Shown here: positions 7,648-16,387 of the stretch, piece after piece
Numbering within the stretch: position 1 is the stretch's first letter
Layout: the number at the start of each line of letters is the position of its first letter
Assembly (NCBI RefSeq): GCF_963677945.1
Contig: NZ_OY782578.1
Location: forward strand, 1,922,001 to 1,986,000
DNA from: an uncultured Bacteroides sp.
Lineage (GTDB): Bacteria; Bacteroidota; Bacteroidia; Bacteroidales; Bacteroidaceae
DNA: 64,000 bases
Direction: 5' to 3'
Notes under the pieces: generated by a model
Told to the model about the DNA's origin: nothing
Databases searched by the model: none
What the model saw: only the letters and a program-made list of their open reading frames with translations
Translations under genes and position numbers: made by a program

Positions 7648-9786
7648 TTAGAAGAACATGTAACGATTGTCTTTTACATTTGCTTTGATATAAAGATCGT
7701 TCACAAATCTGCTGACAGTTCTTGCTGTCATATTCTTAACTTTTTGTTCTTCATCTTTTTCATTGTATACTTCTTTCAGTCTTTCTTTATTGAAAGGTTG
7801 GAATACAAATACTGCAGCATTACCTTTTACTGGTCCACTTAATTTGTTAAGTTGAGCAATTGAAGCGTAAGCACTTAATACAGGTTCGCTGCTTCTTACT
7901 GCAGAAACGTATGCAGGTGCAGCAAAAGAAACGTGTTTAACTGAATCAGTAACTACGTTAGCAATAGTTTTGCATTGTTCAAAGCTTGTCAGATTCTTAG
8001 CTTTGATATCAGCAATAATCTTTTCAGCTTTCTTATCTCTGATAATTTCAGCTTTCAACTGATCTTTAACAACTTCAAGAGGACGATAGCCTTCTTCAAC
8101 GATGCCTGTAACAGCAACAACTAACAAGTGATCACTTTCACCGCATTCGTACATTTGAGAAACATCACCTTTGCTGGCTTCAAATACCCATTTCATTGCG
8201 TCACGAGTACCTTTAATGCCGCCAATTGTATGCTCTGCACTGTAAAGGTCATTTCTTTCCAATAATTTGTATCCTTTAGCTTCAGCATTTGCATTGATTT
8301 TTTCTAAAGTAGGGTTGGCAGCTACAAACTGACTAAAGTCATTGTAAACCTTGTTATATGTTTCTTTGCTGAAGTTTACACTCTTTTTGATTACAGCAAC
8401 TTTATATTTGTCTTTTACAGCTTTCTTATCAACAACCTGCATAATAATGTTTGCTTGTGGAAGGGCAATATTAGCAGTTTCGTTAACTCCTAAGTTGAAT
8501 AGTGTAGAGAACAATTTAATATTGTCAGCTGTTAAAGAAGCACCTTCGTAAGCTTGTGAAGTAATCCATTGTGCTTCTGGGGCACCATTGTATTTTTTTG
8601 CAATAGTTGCAAAATCACTACCTGACTTAATAGCATTGTATACGCTATCTGCCAAAGCTTTTGTTTTTTCAGGAGTTGCTGCAGCAATCTGAATTTGACG
8701 GAACTGAATTGAATCGGCAGCAGATTGTTTAGCCAACACTTTAAAAGAATTGAATGTGTTATCTGTCTGATTGTAATATGGTCCGTAGATCTGTCCTATT
8801 GCAGAAGAATCAACGCGAGCTGCAATGTCTGCTGGAAATGCTGTTTTTGAATAAAATAAATCAGCAAAAGGAACTTCAGATTCTGTAGTGCGGATAAAGT
8901 TTGTATAATCTCCTGGTACGCTTGCAAGCTGAGTTGTGTAATCTTTTACTTCTTTTTCAATTGCAGCCTTATCAGTTTTGCTTGGAAGAACTTGAACATC
9001 AATGTATTTAATGTTACGAGATTCAACATATTGTTTGAACTGCTCTTTTTTCTTGTTATAAAGATCCTTAAGTTCTGAATCTGAAACTTTAATAGTTGCG
9101 TCTTGAATAGAAGCGTAAGGAACTGCTGCTACTAAGTAGTCTGCTGTATTAACTCTTGCTTCGAATGCTGCTTTAGCTTCAACAGGATTAGAAATTAAAG
9201 AACGGGCAATTAAGTTCTGATATTTTTCTGCTAAACGACTTTGAGCCAGATTCTTTTCAACAAATGTCCAGAATTTGAACATTGACTCATAATATTCTGC
9301 ATATTGTGCCGGCATTTTAGCTTTATCCATCTTTGAGTAGTCTACCAGGAACTTTTTCAGCATATCTTTGTCAAATTGGCCTGTTTTCTGGTTTTTGAAT
9401 GGAGTTTGTTGAAGTATTGGGTTTGAGCCTTCATCAATCATTGCCTGGATCTCAGCTTTTGAAACTGTTAAGCCTAATTTCTTAGCTTCATTTTCAATAA
9501 GTTTATTGTTAACGTAAGATCTCCAGACTTCGTCTTTGATTTGTGTTGTTTGCTCATCGGTTAAAGAAGTCATACCACTTGAAAACTTAACGACTTCGGT
9601 GTATTCTTCTACTAATTTTTGGTAATCCTGAGCTGAAAGAGTCTCTCCGTTTATTTCGCCTACATCTTTTGTTTGATGAGGCTGAAATATCTTCCAGGCA
9701 TCACCCGCAATAAATGCAAACAGAGCGAGACCAATCACTATAACCAAAAGTGGTCCCTTAGATCTGATTTTTTGTAACGTTGCCAT
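7648..9786 (-). CDS. PpiD/SurA-like periplasmic peptidyl-prolyl isomerase
   Basis: 712 residues: a short cytoplasmic start, one membrane anchor (residues 13-30, PLLVIVIGLALFAFIAG), then a SurA/PpiD N-terminal-like chaperone domain (about 35-250). A parvulin-like PPIC region follows at about 345-460 (FRQIQIAAATPEKTKALAD, SGSDFATIAKKYNG). The C-terminal half includes a second, degenerate parvulin-like part. Proteins of this layout help fold outer-membrane proteins from the periplasmic face. The next gene upstream on the same strand ends 115 bp away, so it may be transcribed separately from the block 9902-12603. Confidence 0.9.
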   Translation of the reverse strand: MATLQKIRSKGPLLVIVIGLALFAFIAGDAWKIFQPHQTKDVGEINGETLSAQDYQKLVEEYTEVVKFSSGMTSLTDEQTTQIKDEVWRSYVNNKLIENEAKKLGLTVSKAEIQAMIDEGSNPILQQTPFKNQKTGQFDKDMLKKFLVDYSKMDKAKMPAQYAEYYESMFKFWTFVEKNLAQSRLAEKYQNLIARSLISNPVEAKAAFEARVNTADYLVAAVPYASIQDATIKVSDSELKDLYNKKKEQFKQYVESRNIKYIDVQVLPSKTDKAAIEKEVKDYTTQLASVPGDYTNFIRTTESEVPFADLFYSKTAFPADIAARVDSSAIGQIYGPYYNQTDNTFNSFKVLAKQSAADSIQFRQIQIAAATPEKTKALADSVYNAIKSGSDFATIAKKYNGAPEAQWITSQAYEGASLTADNIKLFSTLFNLGVNETANIALPQANIIMQVVDKKAVKDKYKVAVIKKSVNFSKETYNKVYNDFSQFVAANPTLEKINANAEAKGYKLLERNDLYSAEHTIGGIKGTRDAMKWVFEASKGDVSQMYECGESDHLLVVAVTGIVEEGYRPLEVVKDQLKAEIIRDKKAEKIIADIKAKNLTSFEQCKTIANVVTDSVKHVSFAAPAYVSAVRSSEPVLSAYASIAQLNKLSGPVKGNAAVFVFQPFNKERLKEVYNEKDEEQKVKNMTARTVSRFVNDLYIKANVKDNRYMFF

Positions 9787-9901
9787 TTTAATTAATACTT
9801 TTTATTTGTTATTTATTTATTTATTCTTAATTTGAGACGTTAAGTGCACGAAGATACAAAAAATGCTAATACGCATTCATTTATTCTGGAAAAAAAATAA
9901 A

Positions 9902-11179
9902 TTATTCTATCACTTTCAACTTAACTAGCTCTATTTTAGTGGTAGTAAGCTTTATAATCTTGAACTGAAAGTGTCCGATTTTGACTATTTCGTGAAGTTT
10001 TGGAAAGTTTTGATAGTGGTTAAGTATGAATCCGCCGATAGTAATATAATCATCTGATTCAGGTAATCCAAGGTTAAACATTTCGTTAGCCTTCTCTATT
10101 TCCAATCTGGCAGAAAGTATATATTCGTTCTCGTCTGTTTGTTTGGCAATGTAGGATGTTGTATCATGTTCGTCTTCAATTTCACCGAATATTTCTTCAA
10201 CCAGGTCTTCTAGCGAAACTATTCCTGTTGTTCCTCCAAATTCATCTACCACAACAGCTAATGTTTTTTTTTGTTGCATAAAAAGTTTCATCAGCTTGTT
10301 TGCTCCCATAGTTTCTGGAACGATGGGTATCTGCTGAATGCAGGTTTTCCAGTTATCTGCATTTCTAAACATTTCGGAAGAGTGTATATATCCTATTATG
10401 TTGTCTATATTGTCCTTATAAACAATGATTTTTGAAATTCCTGATTCGATGAATTTCGATTTCAAAGTGTCTAAATCTGTATCCAGATCAATTGCGATAA
10501 CTTCCGGTCTGGGCACTATGCAATCTCTTATTTTAATGGAAGAGAAGTCGAGTGCATTCTGAAAAATCTTCACTTCGGTCTCTATTTCTTTTCTGTTTTC
10601 TGATTTATCAATGCTCGATTGTATAAAATTATCAAGGTCTGCTTTCCCGAAAATCTTATTATCTGCGTCTTTGCCTGTTGTTATGCCAAATAGCTTTAAT
10701 AATACGTATGAAAATCCGGAACAAACTTTTGAAACAGGGTAAAGTATAATGTAGAAGATAAACAAAGGAAAAGCAAAAAATGTAAGAACAGAATTTGCAT
10801 ACCGTCTAAATAATCTTCTAGGTATAATTTCACTTGTTATCAGGATTAGTATTACAGCAATAACAGTTTGCAGTAAAATGAGTAAAAAGCTACTATTGGT
10901 AAACTTAATAAGTAGATGTGTTTTAACTAACTGAGCCACCAGAATGCCGTAAACTACTAATGACATGTAATTCCCGGCCAATATAGTGGGTATAAGGTTT
11001 CTTGAATTCGTAAAAAAGAAAGAGAGAATTTTAGAATTTATATTTTTATCACTCTTATCTGTTTTTAAACGTAACCTGTCTGCTGAAGTATAAGCAATTT
11101 CCATTCCTGAGAAAAAAGCAGAAAAGAATATTGCAATTAGTATATAGATTATAAGGTTCATAGTTTTAGTGTTTGACAA
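9902..11179 (-). CDS. CNNM/CBS-domain hemolysin-family membrane protein
   Basis: 425 residues with the classic three-part layout. A CNNM (DUF21) membrane domain with about four helices covers residues 5-165. A CBS pair follows at about 200-325 (MVxxx-type start FQNALDFSSIKIRDCIVPRP; VVVDEFGGTTGIVSLEDLVE). The C-terminal CorC_HlyC domain covers about 335-425. The family is implicated in divalent cation export or homeostasis; the name hemolysin is historical. The start overlaps the end of lptC by 14 bp, so the two are translationally coupled. Confidence 0.93.
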   Translation of the reverse strand: MSNTKTMNLIIYILIAIFFSAFFSGMEIAYTSADRLRLKTDKSDKNINSKILSFFFTNSRNLIPTILAGNYMSLVVYGILVAQLVKTHLLIKFTNSSFLLILLQTVIAVILILITSEIIPRRLFRRYANSVLTFFAFPLFIFYIILYPVSKVCSGFSYVLLKLFGITTGKDADNKIFGKADLDNFIQSSIDKSENRKEIETEVKIFQNALDFSSIKIRDCIVPRPEVIAIDLDTDLDTLKSKFIESGISKIIVYKDNIDNIIGYIHSSEMFRNADNWKTCIQQIPIVPETMGANKLMKLFMQQKKTLAVVVDEFGGTTGIVSLEDLVEEIFGEIEDEHDTTSYIAKQTDENEYILSARLEIEKANEMFNLGLPESDDYITIGGFILNHYQNFPKLHEIVKIGHFQFKIIKLTTTKIELVKLKVIE

Positions 11180-11807
11180 TAATAGTATCAGGCCGGGTTA
11201 CTTTTTTATCTTCAATCGGTATGGAGCCGGTAGTTTTATGAATGGTATAAATAGTCATCTGCTGGTTAGATTCAAATCCATGGCCGGTAATAATTCGGTC
11301 TGATTTCTGAATTCGGATAAATTTACTTGAATAAACTTTTTGAAGATTTTGGTCCCAGAACAATTGTTCTGTGTTAAACTTATCACCTTGTACATTCTTA
11401 ATAACTACATGTCCTTTTAGTTCCCAAAGCTTTTTATCAGAATAATAATATGCGGTGTCTGCTTTTATACTGGAATCAACATGGTATGTTGAATCAAATT
11501 TTTCAAGAAGCAATCCTTTCTCAAACGACCAGTATGGCGGATTCTTTTTGTCATATATCAGCCACTCTTTAGTCTTGATTCGATAACGTGTAATTCCTGA
11601 GTCGGATATTAAAGTAGTTACATCTAAACTTTTCATAAAAGGCAAGGAGTCTCTATCTGTAATTGCAGCTGCTAAAGGACGCTTCTTCTCTGTACAAGAA
11701 GAAAATAAAAGGATTGTAGCAATAGTACAGCATACTATTGTTATGCTTGTTTTAATAATAAAATAATTCTTTCTATATATTTTTGACATAAAATCCTTTT
11801 GGTTCAT
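11166..11807 (-). CDS. lptC: LptC-like LPS export periplasmic protein
   Basis: 213 residues. The N-terminus carries a membrane/lipoprotein segment (TIVCCTIATILLFSSC). The rest is a single beta-rich domain with the LptC signature of repeated short strands (ISDSGITRYRIKTKEWLIYD, LKGHVVIKNVQGDKFNTEQL, DRIITGHGFES). LptC bridges the inner-membrane LptBFG transporter and periplasmic LptA in LPS transport. A second ATG at 11789 (MSKIYRKNYF) is an equally plausible start. It lies between coaX and the CNNM gene. Confidence 0.88.
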   Translation of the reverse strand: MNQKDFMSKIYRKNYFIIKTSITIVCCTIATILLFSSCTEKKRPLAAAITDRDSLPFMKSLDVTTLISDSGITRYRIKTKEWLIYDKKNPPYWSFEKGLLLEKFDSTYHVDSSIKADTAYYYSDKKLWELKGHVVIKNVQGDKFNTEQLFWDQNLQKVYSSKFIRIQKSDRIITGHGFESNQQMTIYTIHKTTGSIPIEDKKVTRPDTIIVKH

Positions 11808-11871
11808 TGTTTCTATCTTTCTTGTTTTTACAGACTAACCTCTGCTTCTCATATCTAGAATATTGTTTATT

Positions 11872-12603
11872 TTAGATATTACTGTTATTGTAATTTAAAA
11901 TTCTATTCAAACCTTTTAATACTAAAAAAGTATCTACAAAGATGCTATTATTTAAGTTAGTTTCAAAAAGAATCGCATCTCCACCTGTTAAAAAGATCAA
12001 AAGTTCGGGATATTTCATCTTTAAGGAGTTAATATATCCTTCTATCTCAAACTCTATACCTTTTATAACGCCTTCCCTGATTGCCGATTCTGTATTTACG
12101 CCCAGGGGCGTTCTTATTCCTTCTTCATCTATTAGAGGCAATTTACCTGTGAATTCATGAAGAGCTTTAAATCTCATCTTTTTACCCGGAGAAATATTTC
12201 CTCCTAAGTATCTTTTCTTTGCATCTATAAAATCATAGGTGATAGCTGTTCCTGCGTCTATTACCAATATATTTTTTTGGGGATAAAGTTCGTTGGCACC
12301 TATTACAGCTGCCAATCTGTCATTGCCTAAAGTTTCAGGTGTATGATATAAATTTTCTATTGGAATAGGTGTTTCCGGGCTTAGCCTGATAATAGGGAAG
12401 GGGAGTGCATTTATTTGTTCAGAAACATCCTTGGTTATATCAATAACAGATGCCAGTATCCCCTGATTAATCCGGAATCTGCAAAGAATCTCCGGTAGAC
12501 AATCGAGATACTGATTAGAGCTGCGAAAAACTTCTACTAATGAATTGTTATTGAATATCGCAACTTTAGCTGCTGTGTTTCCTATATCTATTATTAAATT
12601 CAC
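11872..12603 (-). CDS. coaX: type III pantothenate kinase
   Basis: 243 residues, ASKHA fold. It phosphorylates pantothenate in the first step of coenzyme A synthesis. Visible motifs are the phosphate-binding start [15 protein letters not shown], the central [15 protein letters not shown], the adenosine-side motif [16 protein letters not shown] with GGNISPG, and LTGGDA near residue 207. Length and motif order are standard for CoaX. It is the first gene of a minus-strand block with lptC, the CNNM gene and possibly the PpiD-like gene, separated from lptC by 64 bp. Confidence 0.96.
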   Translation of the reverse strand: MNLIIDIGNTAAKVAIFNNNSLVEVFRSSNQYLDCLPEILCRFRINQGILASVIDITKDVSEQINALPFPIIRLSPETPIPIENLYHTPETLGNDRLAAVIGANELYPQKNILVIDAGTAITYDFIDAKKRYLGGNISPGKKMRFKALHEFTGKLPLIDEEGIRTPLGVNTESAIREGVIKGIEFEIEGYINSLKMKYPELLIFLTGGDAILFETNLNNSIFVDTFLVLKGLNRILNYNNSNI

Positions 12604-12740
12604 TTGCTTCTTTTAGCTTGCAAAGTAAGCCAAAAAAAATAGAACAACAGTATTAATTTTGTATCTAATAACTAAAAAAAAAAGATTTCGCCTCGTTTAA
12701 TCAGAAATAAACGTATTTTTGCACGCAAAATATATGGAAC

Positions 12741-13490
12741 ATGAGAGTAAAACCAAATAAACGGTTGTTGGATTTGAAAAGAATATTAGAGCCGTTTCGT
12801 GGAGTTTTTCTCTTTATTACTATTGTTTTAATAGCTCATATTTCGTGGAAAATATCTTTTCATACAGGGCTTGAAAATCAGGAATATAGTAATAAGATTC
12901 TAATAAAGAATAGTTCATCGTCTGTTATAGCTAATGTAAAAGGAAAGGTGTGGCGTGGAATTGGAGTTGGAGATGCTGATTGCCATAATATGGATTGCAG
13001 ATACATTTCTTTCTTTAATAATAACTTGACGACGAAATTTGTTCCATGGACAGAAAAAACAGCTTTGGCTAGTTTTTGGGTTGTAAATTTAGTTTGCAAA
13101 CAGCCTCTTAGCCTTTTGAATTATGTGGATTCTTCAAGTAGCAAAAAAATAAAGTCGTGCACGCTTCTTTCTTATGACAGATTGCGTGGTCCGGCAATTA
13201 ATATTATATGGGGATGTACTGGAGTTAAACAACTTTATATCCTTTTACTTGTAATCCTTTTCAGTAGAGGGGTCTGGTGGAAACGATTCATTTATTTTTT
13301 AATGGGTAGTTTAGTTCTGTTATTATTTAATGTTATGCGCATTAGTATTATAACATTGCTTATAAAATCTTACCCAGACAGTTTTGAGATATTACACGAT
13401 GTTTTGTTTAAATATTTATTTTATGGATTAATTTTCTTGCTATGGATATTATGGGAAGAAAAATTTTCCGGGAAAAATTTCATAAAGTAG
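12741..13490 (+). CDS. exosortase/archaeosortase-family membrane protein
   Basis: 249 residues with an N-terminal membrane helix (residues 18-35), a middle soluble part and four to five C-terminal helices. The catalytic triad of exosortases is in place: Cys159 in WGCTGVKQL, Arg200 in NVMRISIITLL and His219 in EILHDVLF. These enzymes cleave a C-terminal sorting signal from exported proteins. No candidate substrate with a PEP-CTERM-like tail is visible nearby. A TATTTTTG -7-like element is at 12714-12721. The next gene starts 2 bp after its stop, pointing to one operon. The subgroup (XrtF-like) is a guess. Confidence 0.85.
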   Translation: MRVKPNKRLLDLKRILEPFRGVFLFITIVLIAHISWKISFHTGLENQEYSNKILIKNSSSSVIANVKGKVWRGIGVGDADCHNMDCRYISFFNNNLTTKFVPWTEKTALASFWVVNLVCKQPLSLLNYVDSSSSKKIKSCTLLSYDRLRGPAINIIWGCTGVKQLYILLLVILFSRGVWWKRFIYFLMGSLVLLLFNVMRISIITLLIKSYPDSFEILHDVLFKYLFYGLIFLLWILWEEKFSGKNFIK

Positions 13491-13492
13491 TG

Positions 13493-14707
13493 ATGAAAAA
13501 AGTAATAAAAGCTAGTAAGCAGTTGTATATTAAATATGCTTTTTGTCTGATTAGTTTGTTTTGTGTCTTTCCTTTTCAATCAAAGGCTTCATCTGAAGAT
13601 TCTGTTCGTATAAGTCTACTGACCTGCTCGCCTGGAAGTGAGATTTATGCTCTTTTTGGTCATACAGCTTTGCGATATCAAAATATGAATACTGGCATGG
13701 ATGTGGTTTTTAATTACGGAATGTTTGATTTTCATGCTCCTCATTTTATATGGAGATATATTAAAGGAGAAACAGATTATCAGCTAGGTGTTACCGATTA
13801 CTTTTATTTTGAGCAAGAATATTCAGAACGTAACTCTAGTGTTTACCAACAGACATTGAATCTGCTTCCTGAAGAAAAAGATGCACTGTTTCAGATTCTG
13901 CAAAATAATTATTTGCCTGAAAACAGAGTTTACCGTTATAATTTCTTTTTTGATAACTGTTCCACGCGTCCAAGAGATCGTGTGGAAGAATGTATTAAAG
14001 GTAAAGTGACTTACACTAAAAATGCAGTTCCATTATCTTTTAGAGATATTGTTCATGAATTTACTGCCGGTCATGATTGGGCCGAGTTTGGAATTGATTT
14101 ATGTTTGGGAAGCAAAGCTGATGAAATTATTGATTATAGATTAAAGATGTTTGCTCCTTATTATTTAAAAGAGGCTTTGACCGGAGCTAAGATAAAAGCT
14201 AATGATGGAAAAGAGCGGATGTTGGTTTCAAATGCAGAAGAAATTGTTCATCGTTCTCCGAATAAAGAGACCGTAGAATCGTCATATCCTTCTCCTTTAT
14301 TAACCGCCTGGATATTATTTACTTTGGTATTACTTATTACAGCGTATGGATATAAAAAGAAAAAGAGCTACTGGGGATTAGATATTATCTTATTTAGTAT
14401 GGCAGGTTTGGCAGGATGTATCATTGCTTTTCTTGTTTGTTTCTCACAACATCCTACTGTAAGTCCTAATTATATGCTGTTTGTTTTTCATCCTTTGCAT
14501 TTACTTTATTTGCCTTTTATGGTTTGGAGAGCATATAAAAGGATGAAAGACCCTTATCAATTGGCTAATTTTGCGGTTTTAACACTTTTTATAGTGTTTT
14601 TCTGCTTACTACCCCAAAAAATTAATTTAGCTGTTGTACCTTTGGCACTCTGTTTGTGGATACGTTCCTTGAACTATGTATGTCTGAATTACAAAAGAAA
14701 TAAATGA
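13493..14707 (+). CDS. Lnb/DUF4105 periplasmic-domain membrane protein
   Basis: 404 residues from the ATG at 13493, chosen because it sits 2 bp after the exosortase stop and begins a signal sequence. An upstream in-frame ATG at 13442 would overlap that gene. The periplasmic domain (about 30-260) carries His57 in ALFGHTALRY and Cys156 in FDNCSTRPRDR, the conserved pair of the DUF4105 family. About five membrane helices follow (about 262-400). The Pfam domain is now named after Lnb, reported as a lipoprotein N-acyltransferase of Bacteroides; I recall this and have not checked whether this copy is the orthologue. It overlaps the next gene by 4 bp (ATGA). Confidence 0.88.
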   Translation: MKKVIKASKQLYIKYAFCLISLFCVFPFQSKASSEDSVRISLLTCSPGSEIYALFGHTALRYQNMNTGMDVVFNYGMFDFHAPHFIWRYIKGETDYQLGVTDYFYFEQEYSERNSSVYQQTLNLLPEEKDALFQILQNNYLPENRVYRYNFFFDNCSTRPRDRVEECIKGKVTYTKNAVPLSFRDIVHEFTAGHDWAEFGIDLCLGSKADEIIDYRLKMFAPYYLKEALTGAKIKANDGKERMLVSNAEEIVHRSPNKETVESSYPSPLLTAWILFTLVLLITAYGYKKKKSYWGLDIILFSMAGLAGCIIAFLVCFSQHPTVSPNYMLFVFHPLHLLYLPFMVWRAYKRMKDPYQLANFAVLTLFIVFFCLLPQKINLAVVPLALCLWIRSLNYVCLNYKRNK

Positions 14708-16293
14708 AAAGTTTACTCACATCTATAATAACCGTACTTACTATAACCGGACTCCAGGCTCAGACTCCGTCTCAGCTAACAACACCAAAACTTGTTGTTG
14801 GTTTGACTGTTGATCAGCTTCGTACCGATTATATAGAAGCTTTTTCTTCTCTTTATGGAGACAAAGGGTTTAAGCGCTTATGGAAAGATGGACGAGTATA
14901 CAGAAATGCAGAGTTTAATTTTTCAAATCCGGACAGGGCATCTTCTGTTGCTGCTCTTTATACCGGAACGGTTCCTACTGTTAATGGAATAGCAGGGGAG
15001 AACTGGCTTGATATTTCTACACTACGGATAAAAAATTGCGTGGATGATCGCAATTTTATGGGTAATTATACTACCGAAACAACTTCTGCTTCACAGCTGA
15101 TGGTTTCTACTGTTGCCGATGAACTGAAAGTTGCTACCCAGGGTAAAGGGCTGGTTTATTCAATCGCCCCATATCGCGAAGCTGCTATCTTTGGAGCAGG
15201 GCACTCTGGTAATGGCGCTTTCTGGTTGAATGATGATACCGGTAAATGGTGCGGATCAACCTATTATAATGATTTTCCCTGGTTTGTAAGCCAATATAAC
15301 GATCGGAAAGCTATTGATTTTCGTATTAACGGAATGATTTGGACGCCAACTCGTCCGGTTGCAGATTATAAATACCTTACGTCTCAGTTTGCTCAGGAAA
15401 CATTCTCTTATAACTTTGATGAAGCAAAGAAAAATAAGTTCAGAAAACTGAAAACAAGTCCGTTTATTAATGAAGAAATCAACAACTTCCTTTTAGATGT
15501 ACTTGCAAATAGTACTATGGGGCAGGATGAAACTCCCGACTTACTTTCTTTGACCTATTATGCAGGTAATTACGATCATAAAAGTGCTAAAGAATGCGCT
15601 TTGGAGATGCAGGATACCTATGTGAGACTAGATAAGAGCATTGGCGAACTTCTGGATATTATTGATAAAAAGGTAGGGCTAAATAATGTTTTGTTTTGCA
15701 TTAATTCTACCGGTTATGCTGATGCTGAAGGCCCGGAACTGGAAAGATATCGTATTCCCAGCGGTGAGTTTTATTTAGATCGTTGTGCTGCGCTCCTTAA
15801 CATGTACCTTATGGCTGTTTATGGCGAAGGACAGTATATTGAAGCTCATAATGACTTACAATTATATTTGAACCACAAACTAATAGAGAAGAAACAGCTG
15901 AACTTAAACGACGTTCTTGCTAAGGCTTCTGATTTCCTGATTCAGTTTAGTGGTGTAAAAGAAGTCTATTCATCTTATCGTTTGTTGCAAGGAGCATGGA
16001 CTCCTGAGCTTCAAAAGATGAGAAATTCATATAACCGTAATCGTTCTGGTGATTTAACTCTTGAAATTTTACCAGGATGGACTGTTGTTAATTCTGATTC
16101 TCCCTCAGAAAGTAAAGTTGTACGTAAAGCTTATGTTCCTTCTCCACTTATTTTCTTAGGAGGAAATGTGAAGCCTGAAATTATAAATACTCCGGTCAAT
16201 ATTGACTGTTTTGCGCCTACTATTGCTCGTTCTATGAGAATTAGAGCACCTAATGGCTGCTCTTCTGCTCCTCTTGCAAATATATTAAGATGA
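14704..16293 (+). CDS. alkaline-phosphatase-fold exported protein lacking catalytic residues
   Basis: 529 residues with a cleavable signal peptide (ends near LQAQ, residue 20). The fold is recognisable from VVGLTVDQLRTDY, GFKRLWKDGRVYRNAEF, LYTGTVPTVNGIAGENW, DTYVRLDKSIGELLDIIDKK and the C-terminal INTPVNIDCFAPTIA, all as in PafA-like phosphatases. By my alignment the active site is gone. The nucleophile Thr falls at Arg78, the metal pair DH at Ser335-Thr336, the Asp of DxxxH is Gly, and the last His is missing. Only Asp37 and one His remain. This predicts a non-catalytic protein, perhaps a binding or scaffold role. It is translationally coupled to the Lnb-type gene and lies 94 bp before secA. 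Confidence 0.85.
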   Translation: MKSLLTSIITVLTITGLQAQTPSQLTTPKLVVGLTVDQLRTDYIEAFSSLYGDKGFKRLWKDGRVYRNAEFNFSNPDRASSVAALYTGTVPTVNGIAGENWLDISTLRIKNCVDDRNFMGNYTTETTSASQLMVSTVADELKVATQGKGLVYSIAPYREAAIFGAGHSGNGAFWLNDDTGKWCGSTYYNDFPWFVSQYNDRKAIDFRINGMIWTPTRPVADYKYLTSQFAQETFSYNFDEAKKNKFRKLKTSPFINEEINNFLLDVLANSTMGQDETPDLLSLTYYAGNYDHKSAKECALEMQDTYVRLDKSIGELLDIIDKKVGLNNVLFCINSTGYADAEGPELERYRIPSGEFYLDRCAALLNMYLMAVYGEGQYIEAHNDLQLYLNHKLIEKKQLNLNDVLAKASDFLIQFSGVKEVYSSYRLLQGAWTPELQKMRNSYNRNRSGDLTLEILPGWTVVNSDSPSESKVVRKAYVPSPLIFLGGNVKPEIINTPVNIDCFAPTIARSMRIRAPNGCSSAPLANILR

Positions 16294-16300
16294 AAAAACA

Positions 16301-16325
16301 GCTGACTATAATTATATAAGTCAGC
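16301..16325 (+). terminator. weak hairpin between the phosphatase-like gene and secA
   Basis: GCTGAC (16301-16306) pairs with GTCAGC (16320-16325), with AT pairs inside, followed by ATTTTAA. It is weak as a terminator. A secA -7-like element TATCTTTG follows at 16335-16342. Confidence 0.4.
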
Positions 16326-16387
16326 ATTTTAATGTATCTTTGCAGTCATAAAAACAAGATTAATAATGATTTAACAACAAAAATACA

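Noticed and set aside
13442-13492. Upstream ATG of the Lnb-type gene
   Set aside because: It would overlap the exosortase gene by 49 bp and put a charged extension before the signal segment. The ATG at 13493 is better.
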